Shown: positions 42,224-50,966, counted from the stretch's first letter. The stretch is 64,000 nucleotides of DNA from Amycolatopsis solani (GCF_033441515.1 NZ_JAWQJT010000002.1:868001-932000), one strand, 5' to 3'. Notes: generated from the letters alone by a model not told the origin. Numbers and translations: made by a program.

Positions 42224-45200
42224 CTAGGTCCCGTCCGGCCCCTTGAACCCCGGTTCGACGTTCCAGAGCCCGCTGCCGCTCTCGGCCGCGCCGTTGGACT
42301 TGTTGCACGTCCCGCACATGCCGTAGAGGTTGTCGAGCTTGTTGTAGAACGTGTTGCGGGTGGCCTGATCGGACTTCCGGCCGTCCTTGTTCCAGTGCTG
42401 GATGACGCTCGGGCTCCGGTGGTCGAGGTTGATCGCGGTCTTGCCGATGCCCGGCACGAGGTGCGGCGAGTTGTAGTCCTTGCCGGGGCAGATGTACGAC
42501 GAGCTCATCTTGTAGACGGGGTCGCCCTGCCACTTCGGGGCCTCTTTGAACTTCAGGCTCATCAGGCGGCTGAGTTCCCGTCCCCGCTTGGCGTCGGCGG
42601 CGCCGTTGAAGCCGCCGTAGAACGTCGGCCGGAACTTCCCGTCCCGCCGGTACTCGGAGCGGATTTCGCCGCCCAGGACGTAGGTCGACTCCTTGAGCAG
42701 GTCGAGGTCGATCTCCTGCCCGACCGCCTGGAGCGTCGACGCGATGAGCCGGCGCTGGTCCCAGATCTCGGCTTCCGCCTTCTGGATCTCTTCCTTGGCG
42801 CTCGTGGCGAGAGCGTCCTTGAGCTTGCCCTCGTGGGCCACGACCACGCCCCGCATGGTGGTGAGCTGCCCGGCGATCGCGGGCTTGCTCTTGACGGCGT
42901 CGTGCGCGAGCGCCCGGTCGATCTTGTCGATCAGCGGGTCGGGGTGGCTGGCCATCAGGAGGACCGGGCGCCCACCCCGGTTGTCGAGGTAGATCGAGTG
43001 GGCGTTGCCTTTCATGCTGACCGGCGTCTTCGCCTTCAGCTTCTTCAGGAACGCGTCCTTGAGGCCCTTCACCCCTTCGGCGACCGCGGCACCCCCGCGC
43101 TTCACCTTCGACCAGATCTTCTTCCCCGCCTTCACGATCGTCCCCACCACGGAGTCGATCACCTTGCCCACCGGGGCCTGCACCTTCTCCAGGATGGACT
43201 TGATCTTCTCCGAGATCCCGCCCAGCCCGAGCAGGCTGGCCAGGAACCCCAGCACCATCGGCACCGCCTTGGCCAGGGTCCGCTCGATCAGCCCGGCCAC
43301 CGCGCCCGCCCCGCCGCGGGCGATCGACTCCACCGAGTCCAGCACCGAGTCGACGAACTCCTTGATCTGCGCCGCCTTGTCCACGAAGAACATCACGATG
43401 TCATAGATCGCCTTGCAGGCCTTGATGAACGCCGCCGCCGGGTTGAGCATCGAAATGATCCAGGTGATGCCCGCCTTCACGATCTTCTCGATCACGAATT
43501 CCTTGATCCGGCCGAGCACCATTTCCTTGAGGTCGCCCAGCTTCTCGACGATCCAGCGCCACAGGCCCGGCACGCCTTCGGTGATCAGGATCTTGACCAC
43601 TTCGAACGTCTGCTCCAGCTTGGCCAGCACCGGCTCCGGGATGAACCGCAGGATCCGCGCGCGGACGCTCGCCCAGGTCAGGCCCAGGATCGACAGGACC
43701 ATCTTCAGGATGCCCTTCGCGTCCAGCGACTCCGGGATCTCGATGCCCGCGCTCGCCAGGTTGCCCAGCAGCCACCCCTTGAGGCCGTCCTTGAGGTGCT
43801 GGACGATGTTGGCCCCGAAGTTCAGCACCCCGGTCTTGACCGCGTTGACCAGGTTGCCGAGGAACTCGATCGGCTTCTTGATGATCAGCTCGACCGCGTT
43901 CGCCGCACGGGCCAGCACGCCCAGCAGCATGTCCTTCAGCTTGAGGACCGTCTCGATCGCGCCGCCGACGGCCTCCTTCGCCTTGCTCCACAGGCCCTTG
44001 TTCTCCGCCTGCAGCGCCTTGATCTCCTCGTCGACCGCGTCGCGGGCCTCGGTGTACTTCTGCGCCAGGTCCTCCACCAGCGCCTGCTGCTTGTCGTCGA
44101 CCGACTTTTCCAGGTCATCGAACTGCCCGCCGAACTCCTTCGCCGCCTCGCCCGCGATCTTGCGCAACGCCGGCGACTTCGACTCGACCTTCCGCTGCAC
44201 CTGCGCGCGGCCGTCGGCGATCAGCCGCTTCGCCTCGGCCAGCTTCTCGCCGACGAAGTCCGCGATCTCGCCGATGACACCCTGCATCTTGACCTCGTAG
44301 ACCTTCTTGGCCTCGAGGAACAGGTTGTTCGCTTCGGCGGGCAGGTCGGCGAACAGGTCGTACGCCCAGCGCGCCGCACCGCTGACGCCGTCGTAGCGCT
44401 CGTCCTTGTAGCGCTTCATGCGGGCCTGGTGGTCGGCGGTGAACGCCGCCTTGGCCTGCGCCTCGCCCGCCTCGAACTTCTTCGCCACCTGGTCGTCCAG
44501 CGCGCCGAGCACGCCCTCGACCTTCGTCTTGGTGTCGTCGAAGATCGCCTTGATCTCCCCGGTGATCCGGGCCCGGTCCTGCTCGTCCTTCGCCTTCGTG
44601 GCCGTTTTCGCCGCCTGGCCCCGCTGCCCGGACTGCGAGCGCGCCCCCGTCATGCCCGCCATCGCGGACCGCCCGGACGCCTGTGCGGCGCCGGTGACGG
44701 CGGCCAGCTGCCCGGCTTCGGACTGGCGGACCACCGCCGGCGCCGACGCGGTGTGCTGCTCGCCTTCCTTCTTCGCCGCGAGCGCGCCGGTGAACTCCGG
44801 CTCGTTGGACTGCGCCAGCTGCTCGTCGGTGACGCCGGCCGCGGCCATCGCCCCGTGCGTCTCGCACTGCTCGGCGCGCAGGTCGGTCTGCTCGGGCGGC
44901 GCCTTGTCCGGGGTGGCCTTGCGCGGGTCCGGCGGCGCCAGCGCGGCCGGGGCCGGGGGCTGCGGCAGCGGCGTGACCGGCTTCTCCACCGCGCGGCTCG
45001 GGTCGGGTGCCTCCTTCGTCCGGTCGGTGACGTCCTTCGCCGAGGCGTCCTTGCCGCCGGTGACCTTGCCCAGCACCTCGGCCTTGACCTGGTCGGCCTT
45101 GCCGGAACCGGCGAACTTGTCGGCCTCGTCGAGGTTCTTGGGCGCCTGCTTGGCGATGGCGGCGTTCACCGCGGCGACGAACGCGGCCTTGTCGAAACCC

Positions 45201-45583
45201 GCCGGTTTCGCCGCCGCCATCTTGTCCGCCTGGGCGGCCTTGGCCTGGGCGTCCTTGTCGTCGGCGGGCGCGACCGCGGCGTCCTGCGCCGCCTTGACCT
45301 CCGCTCCCGCGGGCGGGTGCGCCTTCGCGGCCTTCCCCTGCGCGGCGACGTCCTTCTTGAGCGACCGGAACTTCGGGTCGGACGCCGGGGTGACGCCGGT
45401 GGGCGCGACCGGGGGAGCGGGACAGCCCTGCCGCTGCAGTGCGACCAGCCCGGACACCGCGGCGTTGCCCGCGGACGCCTGCAGGCGCAGCAACGCGGGC
45501 GGGCCGGCCCGGCGCGCGGGTGCGGCCGCCCGCGCGGGCTGCGCCGGCGATTCCCGTGGCACCCTGTCCCGCGGCGTGGCCAT
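42224..45583 (-). CDS. Large putative eCIS effector with C-terminal HNH-type nuclease
   Basis: A 1119-residue protein in the eCIS locus. Its N-terminus carries LLRLQASAGNAAVSGLVALQ, like the DUF4157 protein. Residues about 60-290 are Ala/Lys/Pro-rich and about 290-560 are long helices. About 560-830 contains amphipathic and hydrophobic helices, including NPAAAFIKACKAIYDIVMFF and LGFLASLLGLGGISEKIKSI, known to me from DUF4157-linked toxins. The C-terminus (about 1050-1119) contains NLDHRSPSVIQHW and MCGTCNKSNGA, an HNH-like nuclease arrangement. It may be translocated and cut nucleic acid. It is transcribed opposite to the neighbours, convergent with the DUF4157 gene (7 nt apart) and divergent from the sheath gene. 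Confidence 0.75.
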   Translation of the reverse strand: MATPRDRVPRESPAQPARAAAPARRAGPPALLRLQASAGNAAVSGLVALQRQGCPAPPVAPTGVTPASDPKFRSLKKDVAAQGKAAKAHPPAGAEVKAAQDAAVAPADDKDAQAKAAQADKMAAAKPAGFDKAAFVAAVNAAIAKQAPKNLDEADKFAGSGKADQVKAEVLGKVTGGKDASAKDVTDRTKEAPDPSRAVEKPVTPLPQPPAPAALAPPDPRKATPDKAPPEQTDLRAEQCETHGAMAAAGVTDEQLAQSNEPEFTGALAAKKEGEQHTASAPAVVRQSEAGQLAAVTGAAQASGRSAMAGMTGARSQSGQRGQAAKTATKAKDEQDRARITGEIKAIFDDTKTKVEGVLGALDDQVAKKFEAGEAQAKAAFTADHQARMKRYKDERYDGVSGAARWAYDLFADLPAEANNLFLEAKKVYEVKMQGVIGEIADFVGEKLAEAKRLIADGRAQVQRKVESKSPALRKIAGEAAKEFGGQFDDLEKSVDDKQQALVEDLAQKYTEARDAVDEEIKALQAENKGLWSKAKEAVGGAIETVLKLKDMLLGVLARAANAVELIIKKPIEFLGNLVNAVKTGVLNFGANIVQHLKDGLKGWLLGNLASAGIEIPESLDAKGILKMVLSILGLTWASVRARILRFIPEPVLAKLEQTFEVVKILITEGVPGLWRWIVEKLGDLKEMVLGRIKEFVIEKIVKAGITWIISMLNPAAAFIKACKAIYDIVMFFVDKAAQIKEFVDSVLDSVESIARGGAGAVAGLIERTLAKAVPMVLGFLASLLGLGGISEKIKSILEKVQAPVGKVIDSVVGTIVKAGKKIWSKVKRGGAAVAEGVKGLKDAFLKKLKAKTPVSMKGNAHSIYLDNRGGRPVLLMASHPDPLIDKIDRALAHDAVKSKPAIAGQLTTMRGVVVAHEGKLKDALATSAKEEIQKAEAEIWDQRRLIASTLQAVGQEIDLDLLKESTYVLGGEIRSEYRRDGKFRPTFYGGFNGAADAKRGRELSRLMSLKFKEAPKWQGDPVYKMSSSYICPGKDYNSPHLVPGIGKTAINLDHRSPSVIQHWNKDGRKSDQATRNTFYNKLDNLYGMCGTCNKSNGAAESGSGLWNVEPGFKGPDGT

Positions 45584-45639
45584 GGAACCACTGTCGGCCC
45601 GCGGCGCCCGGTTGCCAACGGCCGGACGGGCGGCCCCGG

Positions 45640-45671
45640 GTGCCCCAACGGGCAGCTGCCTTTAAGGGCAG
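45640..45671. promoter_or_regulatory. eCIS-locus palindromes, sites 3 and 4 in tandem
   Basis: GTGCCCCAACGGGCAG (45640-45655) is directly followed by CTGCCTTTAAGGGCAG (45656-45671). They match the consensus CTGCCCGTACGGGCAG at 13 and 12 of 16 positions. They lie between the divergent effector and sheath genes, 57 nt and 103 nt from the two starts. Confidence 0.6.
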
Positions 45672-45773
45672 AGATCGGTTCCCGCGGGCCTATCCGCACG
45701 GCCGTACCGCGCCGGACGCGCGGGCAGGACCATCGCCGATGTCAAGACTTGTGCGTCGACAAGGGAGGCCCGC

Positions 45774-47321
45774 ATGCCCACCTATCTCACGCCGGGGGTG
45801 TACGTCGAGGAGATCGAGGCGGGCGCCCGGCCGATCGAGGGCGTGGGCACCGCCGTCGCCGCCTTCGTCGGCTTCGCCGCGGACGGTCCCTTCAACACCC
45901 CGACGCTGGTGTCCAACTGGGGCCAGTTCACCCAGACCTTCGGCGACTTCGTCGAAGGCTGCTACCTGGCCCAATCGGTCTACGGCTACTTCCTCAACGG
46001 CGGCACCAACTGCTACATCGTCCGCGTCGGCGGCTCGCGCGCCCAGGACAACGGCTCCACGCCGAAGCAGCTCACCGCGCGCCAGGCCGTGCTCGGCGGC
46101 TACCGCTTCGTCGCCAAGGAGCTGCCCGAGGGCAAGCAGGCCGGCGAGATCACCGTCGAGGTCGCCGACCCGACCGGGGACAACCCCGCCGAGGACCGGT
46201 TCACCGTGCTCGTCAAGCAGGACGGCAAGGTCGTCGAGACCCACAACGTGACGACCAAGCGCACCAAGGAGAACGTCGTCACCGCGGTGCGGGAGAAGTC
46301 CAGCTACATCACCGTCGAAGAAGCCGCGGGCGCCGTCGCCAAGCCCGAGAAGGGCAGCGCGACGCTCACCGCGCCACCGAAGGCACCGCAGGAGCCGCCG
46401 GTGCCGCGCCGGGTCGCCGCCGGTGACTACGTCGGCGACGTCGCCGACCGCACCGGCTTCGGCGGCCTCGAAGCGATCGACGAGATCACCATGGTCGCCG
46501 TCCCCGACCTGATGGCCGCCTACCAGCGCGAGCTGCTGGACCTCGACACCGTCAAGGCCGTGCAGCTGGCGATGATCGCCCACTGCGAGCTGATGGGCGA
46601 CCGGATGGCGATCATCGACCCGCCACCCGGGCTCAACCCCCAGGAAGTCCGCGGCTGGCGGATGGACACCGCCGGGTACGACTCGAAGTACGCCGCGCTC
46701 TACTACCCCTGGGTCCAGGTGCTCGACCCCGCCACCGGCACCAACGCGTTCATCCCGCCCAGCGGCCACATGGCCGGGGTGTGGGCCCGCACCGACGCCA
46801 CCCGCGGCGTCCACAAGGCACCGGCGAACGAGGTCGTCCGCGGCGCGCTCGCCCTGGAGACGCACCTGACCAAGGCGGAGCAGGAGCTGCTCAACCCGAT
46901 CGGCGTCAACTGCGTGCGCTCGTTCTCGGGCAAGGGGATCCGGGTGTGGGGCGCGCGGACCCTTTCGAGCGACCCGGCGTGGCGCTACCTCAACGTCCGG
47001 CGGCTGTTCAACTACCTCGAGGAGTCCATCCTCAACGGCACGCAGTGGGTCGTGTTCGAACCGAACGACGACGCGCTGTGGGCCCGGATCCGGCGCACGA
47101 TCAGCGCGTTCCTGGTCATGGAGTGGCGCAAGGGCGCGTTGTTCGGGCTGACCCCGGACGAGGCCTTCTTCGTCAAGTGCGACCGGGAAACCAACCCGGC
47201 CGAGGGCATCGACCTCGGCCAGGTGATCTGCGAAGTGGGCATCGCCCCGGTGAAACCGGCGGAGTTCGTGATCTTCCGGCTGGCCCAGATGTCCGGCGGC
47301 ACCAGCCTGGTCAACGAGTAG
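45774..47321 (+). CDS. Contractile sheath protein (phage tail sheath family)
   Basis: A 515-residue sheath subunit. The N-terminus TYLTPGVYVEEIEAGARPIEGVGTAVAAFVG is the classical sheath arm, and the C-terminal domain runs from LNPIGVNCVRSFSGKGIRVWGARTL to the strand-swap end VIFRLAQMSGG. The sheath surrounds the inner tube and contracts to drive the spike through a membrane. Only one sheath gene is present, in contrast to three in antifeeding prophage. It is the first gene of the long structural operon and is followed 15 nt later by the tube gene. Confidence 0.95.
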   Translation: MPTYLTPGVYVEEIEAGARPIEGVGTAVAAFVGFAADGPFNTPTLVSNWGQFTQTFGDFVEGCYLAQSVYGYFLNGGTNCYIVRVGGSRAQDNGSTPKQLTARQAVLGGYRFVAKELPEGKQAGEITVEVADPTGDNPAEDRFTVLVKQDGKVVETHNVTTKRTKENVVTAVREKSSYITVEEAAGAVAKPEKGSATLTAPPKAPQEPPVPRRVAAGDYVGDVADRTGFGGLEAIDEITMVAVPDLMAAYQRELLDLDTVKAVQLAMIAHCELMGDRMAIIDPPPGLNPQEVRGWRMDTAGYDSKYAALYYPWVQVLDPATGTNAFIPPSGHMAGVWARTDATRGVHKAPANEVVRGALALETHLTKAEQELLNPIGVNCVRSFSGKGIRVWGARTLSSDPAWRYLNVRRLFNYLEESILNGTQWVVFEPNDDALWARIRRTISAFLVMEWRKGALFGLTPDEAFFVKCDRETNPAEGIDLGQVICEVGIAPVKPAEFVIFRLAQMSGGTSLVNE

Positions 47322-47336
47322 TGAAAGGACTCCGAC

Positions 47337-47780
47337 ATGGCACTTCCCGATCTCGACAAGGCGGTGGGCCACTCCTTCGGCCTCGAGATCGACGGCGTCC
47401 AGATCAAGCAGATCTCCGAGGTCTCCGGCCTCAAGATGGAGCAGGACGTCATCGAGCTCAAGCAGAACACCGTGGACGGCAAGTACGTCATCAAGAAGCT
47501 GCCCGGACGGCCCAAGGCGGGCGAGGTCACGCTGACCCGCGGCCTGACCGAGGACAACAGCTTCGAGAAGTGGGTCAAGGACGCCCACTTCGGCAAGATG
47601 GCCTCCGCGCGCAAGGGCGGCGCGATCATCGTCTACGACTACGAAGGCACCGCGCTCAAGCGCTACAAGCTCACCAACGCCTGGCCCAAGAGCCTGGAAA
47701 TCGGCGCGCTGAAGGCCGGCGACACGAGCGTGCTCACCGAAAAGCTGGTCATCACCTACGAGCAGATGGAAGTCGAGTGA
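47337..47780 (+). CDS. Inner tube protein 1 (phage tail protein, gp19-like)
   Basis: A 147-residue Hcp/gp19-like tube subunit: GHSFGLEIDGVQIKQISEVSGLKMEQDVIELKQN, PGRPKAGEVTLTRGLTEDNSFEKWV and the final strand VLTEKLVITYEQMEVE. Hexameric rings of this protein stack to form the tube, which can hold effectors in its lumen. It is translated directly after the sheath, the normal order for such particles. Confidence 0.94.
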   Translation: MALPDLDKAVGHSFGLEIDGVQIKQISEVSGLKMEQDVIELKQNTVDGKYVIKKLPGRPKAGEVTLTRGLTEDNSFEKWVKDAHFGKMASARKGGAIIVYDYEGTALKRYKLTNAWPKSLEIGALKAGDTSVLTEKLVITYEQMEVE

Positions 47781-47784
47781 GCCC

Positions 47785-48225
47785 ATGCGCAGGGTGATGG
47801 CGTCGGCCCCGGTCGAGGAGAACCCCGCCACGTCGGTGGGCGAGCCCCGGCCGAAGCTGCGCACGGAGTTCGCGTTCGAGCTCCCGCGCGGCTACGTCGA
47901 CGACGAGGGCAAGGTCCACCACTCCGGCGTGATGCGCCTGGCCACCGCACGGGACGAACTGGTCCCGCTGCGCGACGACCGGGTCCGCGAGAATTCGGCG
48001 TTCCTGACGGTGGTGCTGCTGGCCCGGGTCATCACCCGGATCGGCGACATCACCGACGTGCACGCCGGCGTCATCGAGAACCTGTTCGCCTCGGACCTGG
48101 CGTTCCTGCAGGACATGTACCGCCGGATCAACAGCGAGGGCCACACCAGGGCGGGCGTCGCCTGCCCCGAGTGCGGCCACAGCTTTGTCGTCGACGTCGC
48201 CGGCGGCCGCCTGGGGGAATCGTGA
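47785..48225 (+). CDS. eCIS baseplate-adaptor-like protein with a zinc-knuckle motif
   Basis: A 146-residue protein (start at 47785; an internal ATG at 47800 is possible). It has a beta-rich first half (KLRTEFAFELPRGYVDDEGKVHHSGVMRLATARDELVPL) and a helical part (FLTVVLLARVITRIGDIT). A C-terminal CPECGH motif may bind zinc with partners elsewhere. Similar short proteins lie after the tube gene in phage and eCIS clusters, where they link tube and baseplate. The exact phage counterpart is uncertain. Confidence 0.75.
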   Translation: MRRVMASAPVEENPATSVGEPRPKLRTEFAFELPRGYVDDEGKVHHSGVMRLATARDELVPLRDDRVRENSAFLTVVLLARVITRIGDITDVHAGVIENLFASDLAFLQDMYRRINSEGHTRAGVACPECGHSFVVDVAGGRLGES

Positions 48226-48380
48226 CGTACGCGGCCGGCCGGCTGCACGAGGAAGTCGCGTACGTCGCCTACCACCTGCACTGGTCACTGGACGACATCC
48301 TCGACCTCGAACACCCCGACCGGTTGACCTACGTCGCCGAGATCGCCCGGATCAACACCCGGATGAGCCAGGGACGGTGA
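48222..48380 (+). CDS. DUF6760-type small eCIS protein
   Basis: A 52-residue protein reading MTYAAGRLHEEVAYVAYHLH and then WSLDDILDLEHPDRLTYVAEI. The short helix with HW.LDDILDLEH.DR is typical of the small DUF6760 proteins after the baseplate adaptor gene, equivalent to the second product of tail-assembly frames in phages. It starts at GTG 48222 overlapping the previous stop (GTGA), so it is translationally coupled to it. Confidence 0.8.
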   Translation: MTYAAGRLHEEVAYVAYHLHWSLDDILDLEHPDRLTYVAEIARINTRMSQGR

Positions 48381-48387
48381 CGCTGCG

Positions 48388-50955
48388 ATGTGGTGGAGCA
48401 GGAAGGAGCCCCCGGCGCCGGTGCCGGTGACCCGCGCGGAATGGCGGAGGGTGCCACCGATCCAGCGCGTCCTGGCCGAGCACCCGCTGATCAACCCGGT
48501 GCAGCGGTTCAGCGGATCGTTGACGTCCTGGCAGAGCCCGGCTTACCTCGAGCCGCTAGGGCACCGGGTCGGGCCGGACGAGCCGGCTGGGGTGATCGGG
48601 GATCTGGCCCGGCCTCGGGTGCTTGACGGGCCGGTGCCGGCGATGCCGGTGGTGCAGCGGGCCACGCGCAGGCGGGGCGGGCTGCCCGGGCTGTCTCGGC
48701 TGTGGGGCGCGACGGTGCAGCGCGAGGTTTCCCCGGAGAGGGCTTCGGAGCCGGTTTTCGCCCCGGAGCCCTCTCCGGAGCCCGTAGCTGGGTTCGTGGC
48801 GGAGTCCGTGCCGGAGCCTTCGCTGGCACCTTCTCTGGTGCTGCCGACGGTGGCGGCGCGGGAGACTGTGCGGCCGTTGACGTTGGCCCAGACGATCGTC
48901 CCGCCGATGCGGACCGTCCAGGCGATCGTGGAACCGTCCCCTGTGGACGCTCCGCCCGTCTCCGAACCGCTGCCGCCGCCGGTGTTGCCGGTCGTGCAGC
49001 GGGTCGAGCCGGCAGCGCCACGACGGCTCGGTCTCGGTGCACCGATCATGCCGAGCGGCACCCAGCCCTTTGCTGCGGAGGATGCTCCGGCGCACCGTGC
49101 CGACTCGTCACCGGAGGTGACTCCGCCGGTGAACACCTTCCGTCCGATCGAAGCCCCGGAGACCCGATCCGGGACCGCGGAGCCGCCTCTGCCGGTGGCG
49201 AGGACCGCACAGGAGCCAACCCTCACGGTGACGCCCGCGAGCGAACCTCCGGCGCCGGAGACACCTCTTTCGGCCGCGAGTGCGCCACTTTCGTCCGAGG
49301 CGAGCGCGACGGCGGCTCTGCCGGTCGCCCGACAGGTCGTGGACTCGCCAGTGCCGACCCAGGTGGCCGAGACCGTTGCCGCGGCGGCGGTGCGACCGCC
49401 TCTTCCGGCTAAGGTGATCGAGACCCCGACGCTTCCGGCAGTGCCGACGACGGCAACTCCGCCCGCAAAACCGGACTCGCCACTTCCGGTAGCGCGAAGC
49501 ACCGAAACCCCCGCACTGCAGGAGCCCCCGCTTCCGATCGCCCGGACGAGCGAAAGCCCGGCCACCCAGGAACCTTCGCTGCGGGTGGCACGGGCAATCG
49601 AGACGGTGAAACCGCCGGCACCCGAGCCGCCGCTCCCGGTCATCCACGCGACCGAACCAGCGCCGCCCGCGGTCCAGAACTCCCCGCTTCCGGCCGGCCC
49701 GACGAGGGAAGCCGCGGTGCTGCCGGTGAGTCGAGCGGTCCAAGACATTTCGCCTCCGGCCGGCCAGGCAAGCGAACCAGCGGCATTCCCGATCAGCCAA
49801 GCGGCACGGGACTTTCCGCTTCCAGCCGGCCAGACAAGCGAACCAGCGGTACTCCCGATCAGCCCAGCGGTGCAAGACATTCCGCTTCCGGCCAGCCGGG
49901 CAAGCGAACCAGCGGTACTCCCGATCAGCCCAGCGGTGCAAGACATTCCGCTTTCAGCCAGCCGGGTGAGCGAACGAGCAGCGCTCCCGATCACCCGAGC
50001 AGTACAGGACTTCCGACCGCCAGCCGGCCGGCCGGGCGAGGCTGCCGCAGTCCCGGTCAGCCGAGCGGTCCGGGACCTTCCACTGCCGGCCGGCCGGGCG
50101 GGCGAACCTGCGGTCCGGGACTTTCCACTGCCAGCCGGCCGGGCCGGCGAACCCGCGGAGCAGGACTTCCCACTACCAGCCGGCCGGGCCGGCGAACCCG
50201 CGGAGCAGGACTTCCCACTACCAGCCGGCCTGCCGGGCGAACCACCGGCGCTCCCAGTCAGCCGAGCAGTGCAGGGTTTCTCACCGCCGGGCGCGGCTGC
50301 CGCACTCCCGGTCAGCCGAGCGGTCCAAGACCTCCCACTCCTGGCCGCCCCGACGAGCGAGACCCTCACACTGCCCATCCCAGCCAACCCGACAACTGGA
50401 ACCACGGCACTGCCGGTCAGCCGAGCCCTCCCAGCCAACCCGACGACCGGAACCGCCGCGCTGCCGGTCAGCCGAGCCGTGCAAGACCTCCCGGCCGGCC
50501 GCACGAACGAGCCCCCCGCTCTCCCGGTAACACCGAGGGCCGAGCAGCCCCTCGTGGTCGCGCGAACCCTGGACGCCCTGGCACCGCTGCCCACCCAGCC
50601 GACCGCAACAGTCCCGAAGGCCGGCAGCTCCCTGGCCCGGTCACTCGAGACACCAGCCACCCACAACGTCGAAACCACCGAACCGACGCTGGCCTACCTC
50701 CTTCCGCCGGCGACAACCCACGACGAACCCACCCAACCGGCACCCACCAGCCAAGACACACCCGCCATCCAGCGCGCCCCAGAACCGGAACCCGCACCGG
50801 CAGCACCAGCATCGCCGGCAGCGACCCCAACCCCACCGCCACCGGAAACCGAAGAACTCGTCAAAAAGCTCTTCGACCCGCTCCTGCGACGCCTCAAGAC
50901 CGAACTCCGCCTGGACCGTGAACGCCGGGGCGCGCTCACCGACCGCTCGCACTGA
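48388..50955 (+). CDS. Long proline-rich repeat protein of the eCIS operon (candidate tape measure)
   Basis: An 855-residue low-complexity protein. A conserved N-terminus (about 1-120: MWWSRKEPPAPVPVTRAEWR, then VLAEHPLINPVQRFSGSL) and C-terminus (about 815-855: ETEELVKKLFDPLLRRLKTELRLDRERRG) flank some 700 residues of Pro/Ala/Glu-rich sequence. This region includes tandem units of 22 residues (SPAVQDIPLPASRASEPAV-type) and 15 residues (EQDFPLPAGRAGEPA). It has no membrane segment or enzymatic motif. In the operon it lies between the adaptor genes and the second tube gene, and no other gene looks like a tape measure. A ruler role is an inference. Confidence 0.75.
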   Translation: MWWSRKEPPAPVPVTRAEWRRVPPIQRVLAEHPLINPVQRFSGSLTSWQSPAYLEPLGHRVGPDEPAGVIGDLARPRVLDGPVPAMPVVQRATRRRGGLPGLSRLWGATVQREVSPERASEPVFAPEPSPEPVAGFVAESVPEPSLAPSLVLPTVAARETVRPLTLAQTIVPPMRTVQAIVEPSPVDAPPVSEPLPPPVLPVVQRVEPAAPRRLGLGAPIMPSGTQPFAAEDAPAHRADSSPEVTPPVNTFRPIEAPETRSGTAEPPLPVARTAQEPTLTVTPASEPPAPETPLSAASAPLSSEASATAALPVARQVVDSPVPTQVAETVAAAAVRPPLPAKVIETPTLPAVPTTATPPAKPDSPLPVARSTETPALQEPPLPIARTSESPATQEPSLRVARAIETVKPPAPEPPLPVIHATEPAPPAVQNSPLPAGPTREAAVLPVSRAVQDISPPAGQASEPAAFPISQAARDFPLPAGQTSEPAVLPISPAVQDIPLPASRASEPAVLPISPAVQDIPLSASRVSERAALPITRAVQDFRPPAGRPGEAAAVPVSRAVRDLPLPAGRAGEPAVRDFPLPAGRAGEPAEQDFPLPAGRAGEPAEQDFPLPAGLPGEPPALPVSRAVQGFSPPGAAAALPVSRAVQDLPLLAAPTSETLTLPIPANPTTGTTALPVSRALPANPTTGTAALPVSRAVQDLPAGRTNEPPALPVTPRAEQPLVVARTLDALAPLPTQPTATVPKAGSSLARSLETPATHNVETTEPTLAYLLPPATTHDEPTQPAPTSQDTPAIQRAPEPEPAPAAPASPAATPTPPPPETEELVKKLFDPLLRRLKTELRLDRERRGALTDRSH
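49720..50049 (+). repeat. 66-bp tandem repeats inside the proline-rich gene
   Basis: About five in-frame 66-bp units (22 codons) start at 49720, 49786, 49852, 49918 and 49984. The units at 49852 and 49918 are nearly identical in DNA (shared start CTCCCGATCAGCCCAGCGGT), indicating recent duplication; the outer units are more diverged. Confidence 0.75.
50068..50247 (+). repeat. 45-bp tandem repeats inside the proline-rich gene
   Basis: Four in-frame 45-bp units start at 50068, 50113, 50158 and 50203 (the last is shorter). The units at 50158 and 50203 share the first 30 bases, starting GAGCAGGACTTCCCACTACC, exactly. They encode EQDFPLPAGRAGEPA-like units. Confidence 0.8.
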
Positions 50956-50966
50956 AGGAGAAGCCG

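Noticed and set aside
42395..46426. A 1343-codon open frame on the plus strand antisense to the effector gene
   Set aside because: It mirrors the effector's codons, has Arg/Leu/His-rich low-complexity composition and no family similarity; the minus-strand frame has coherent domains.
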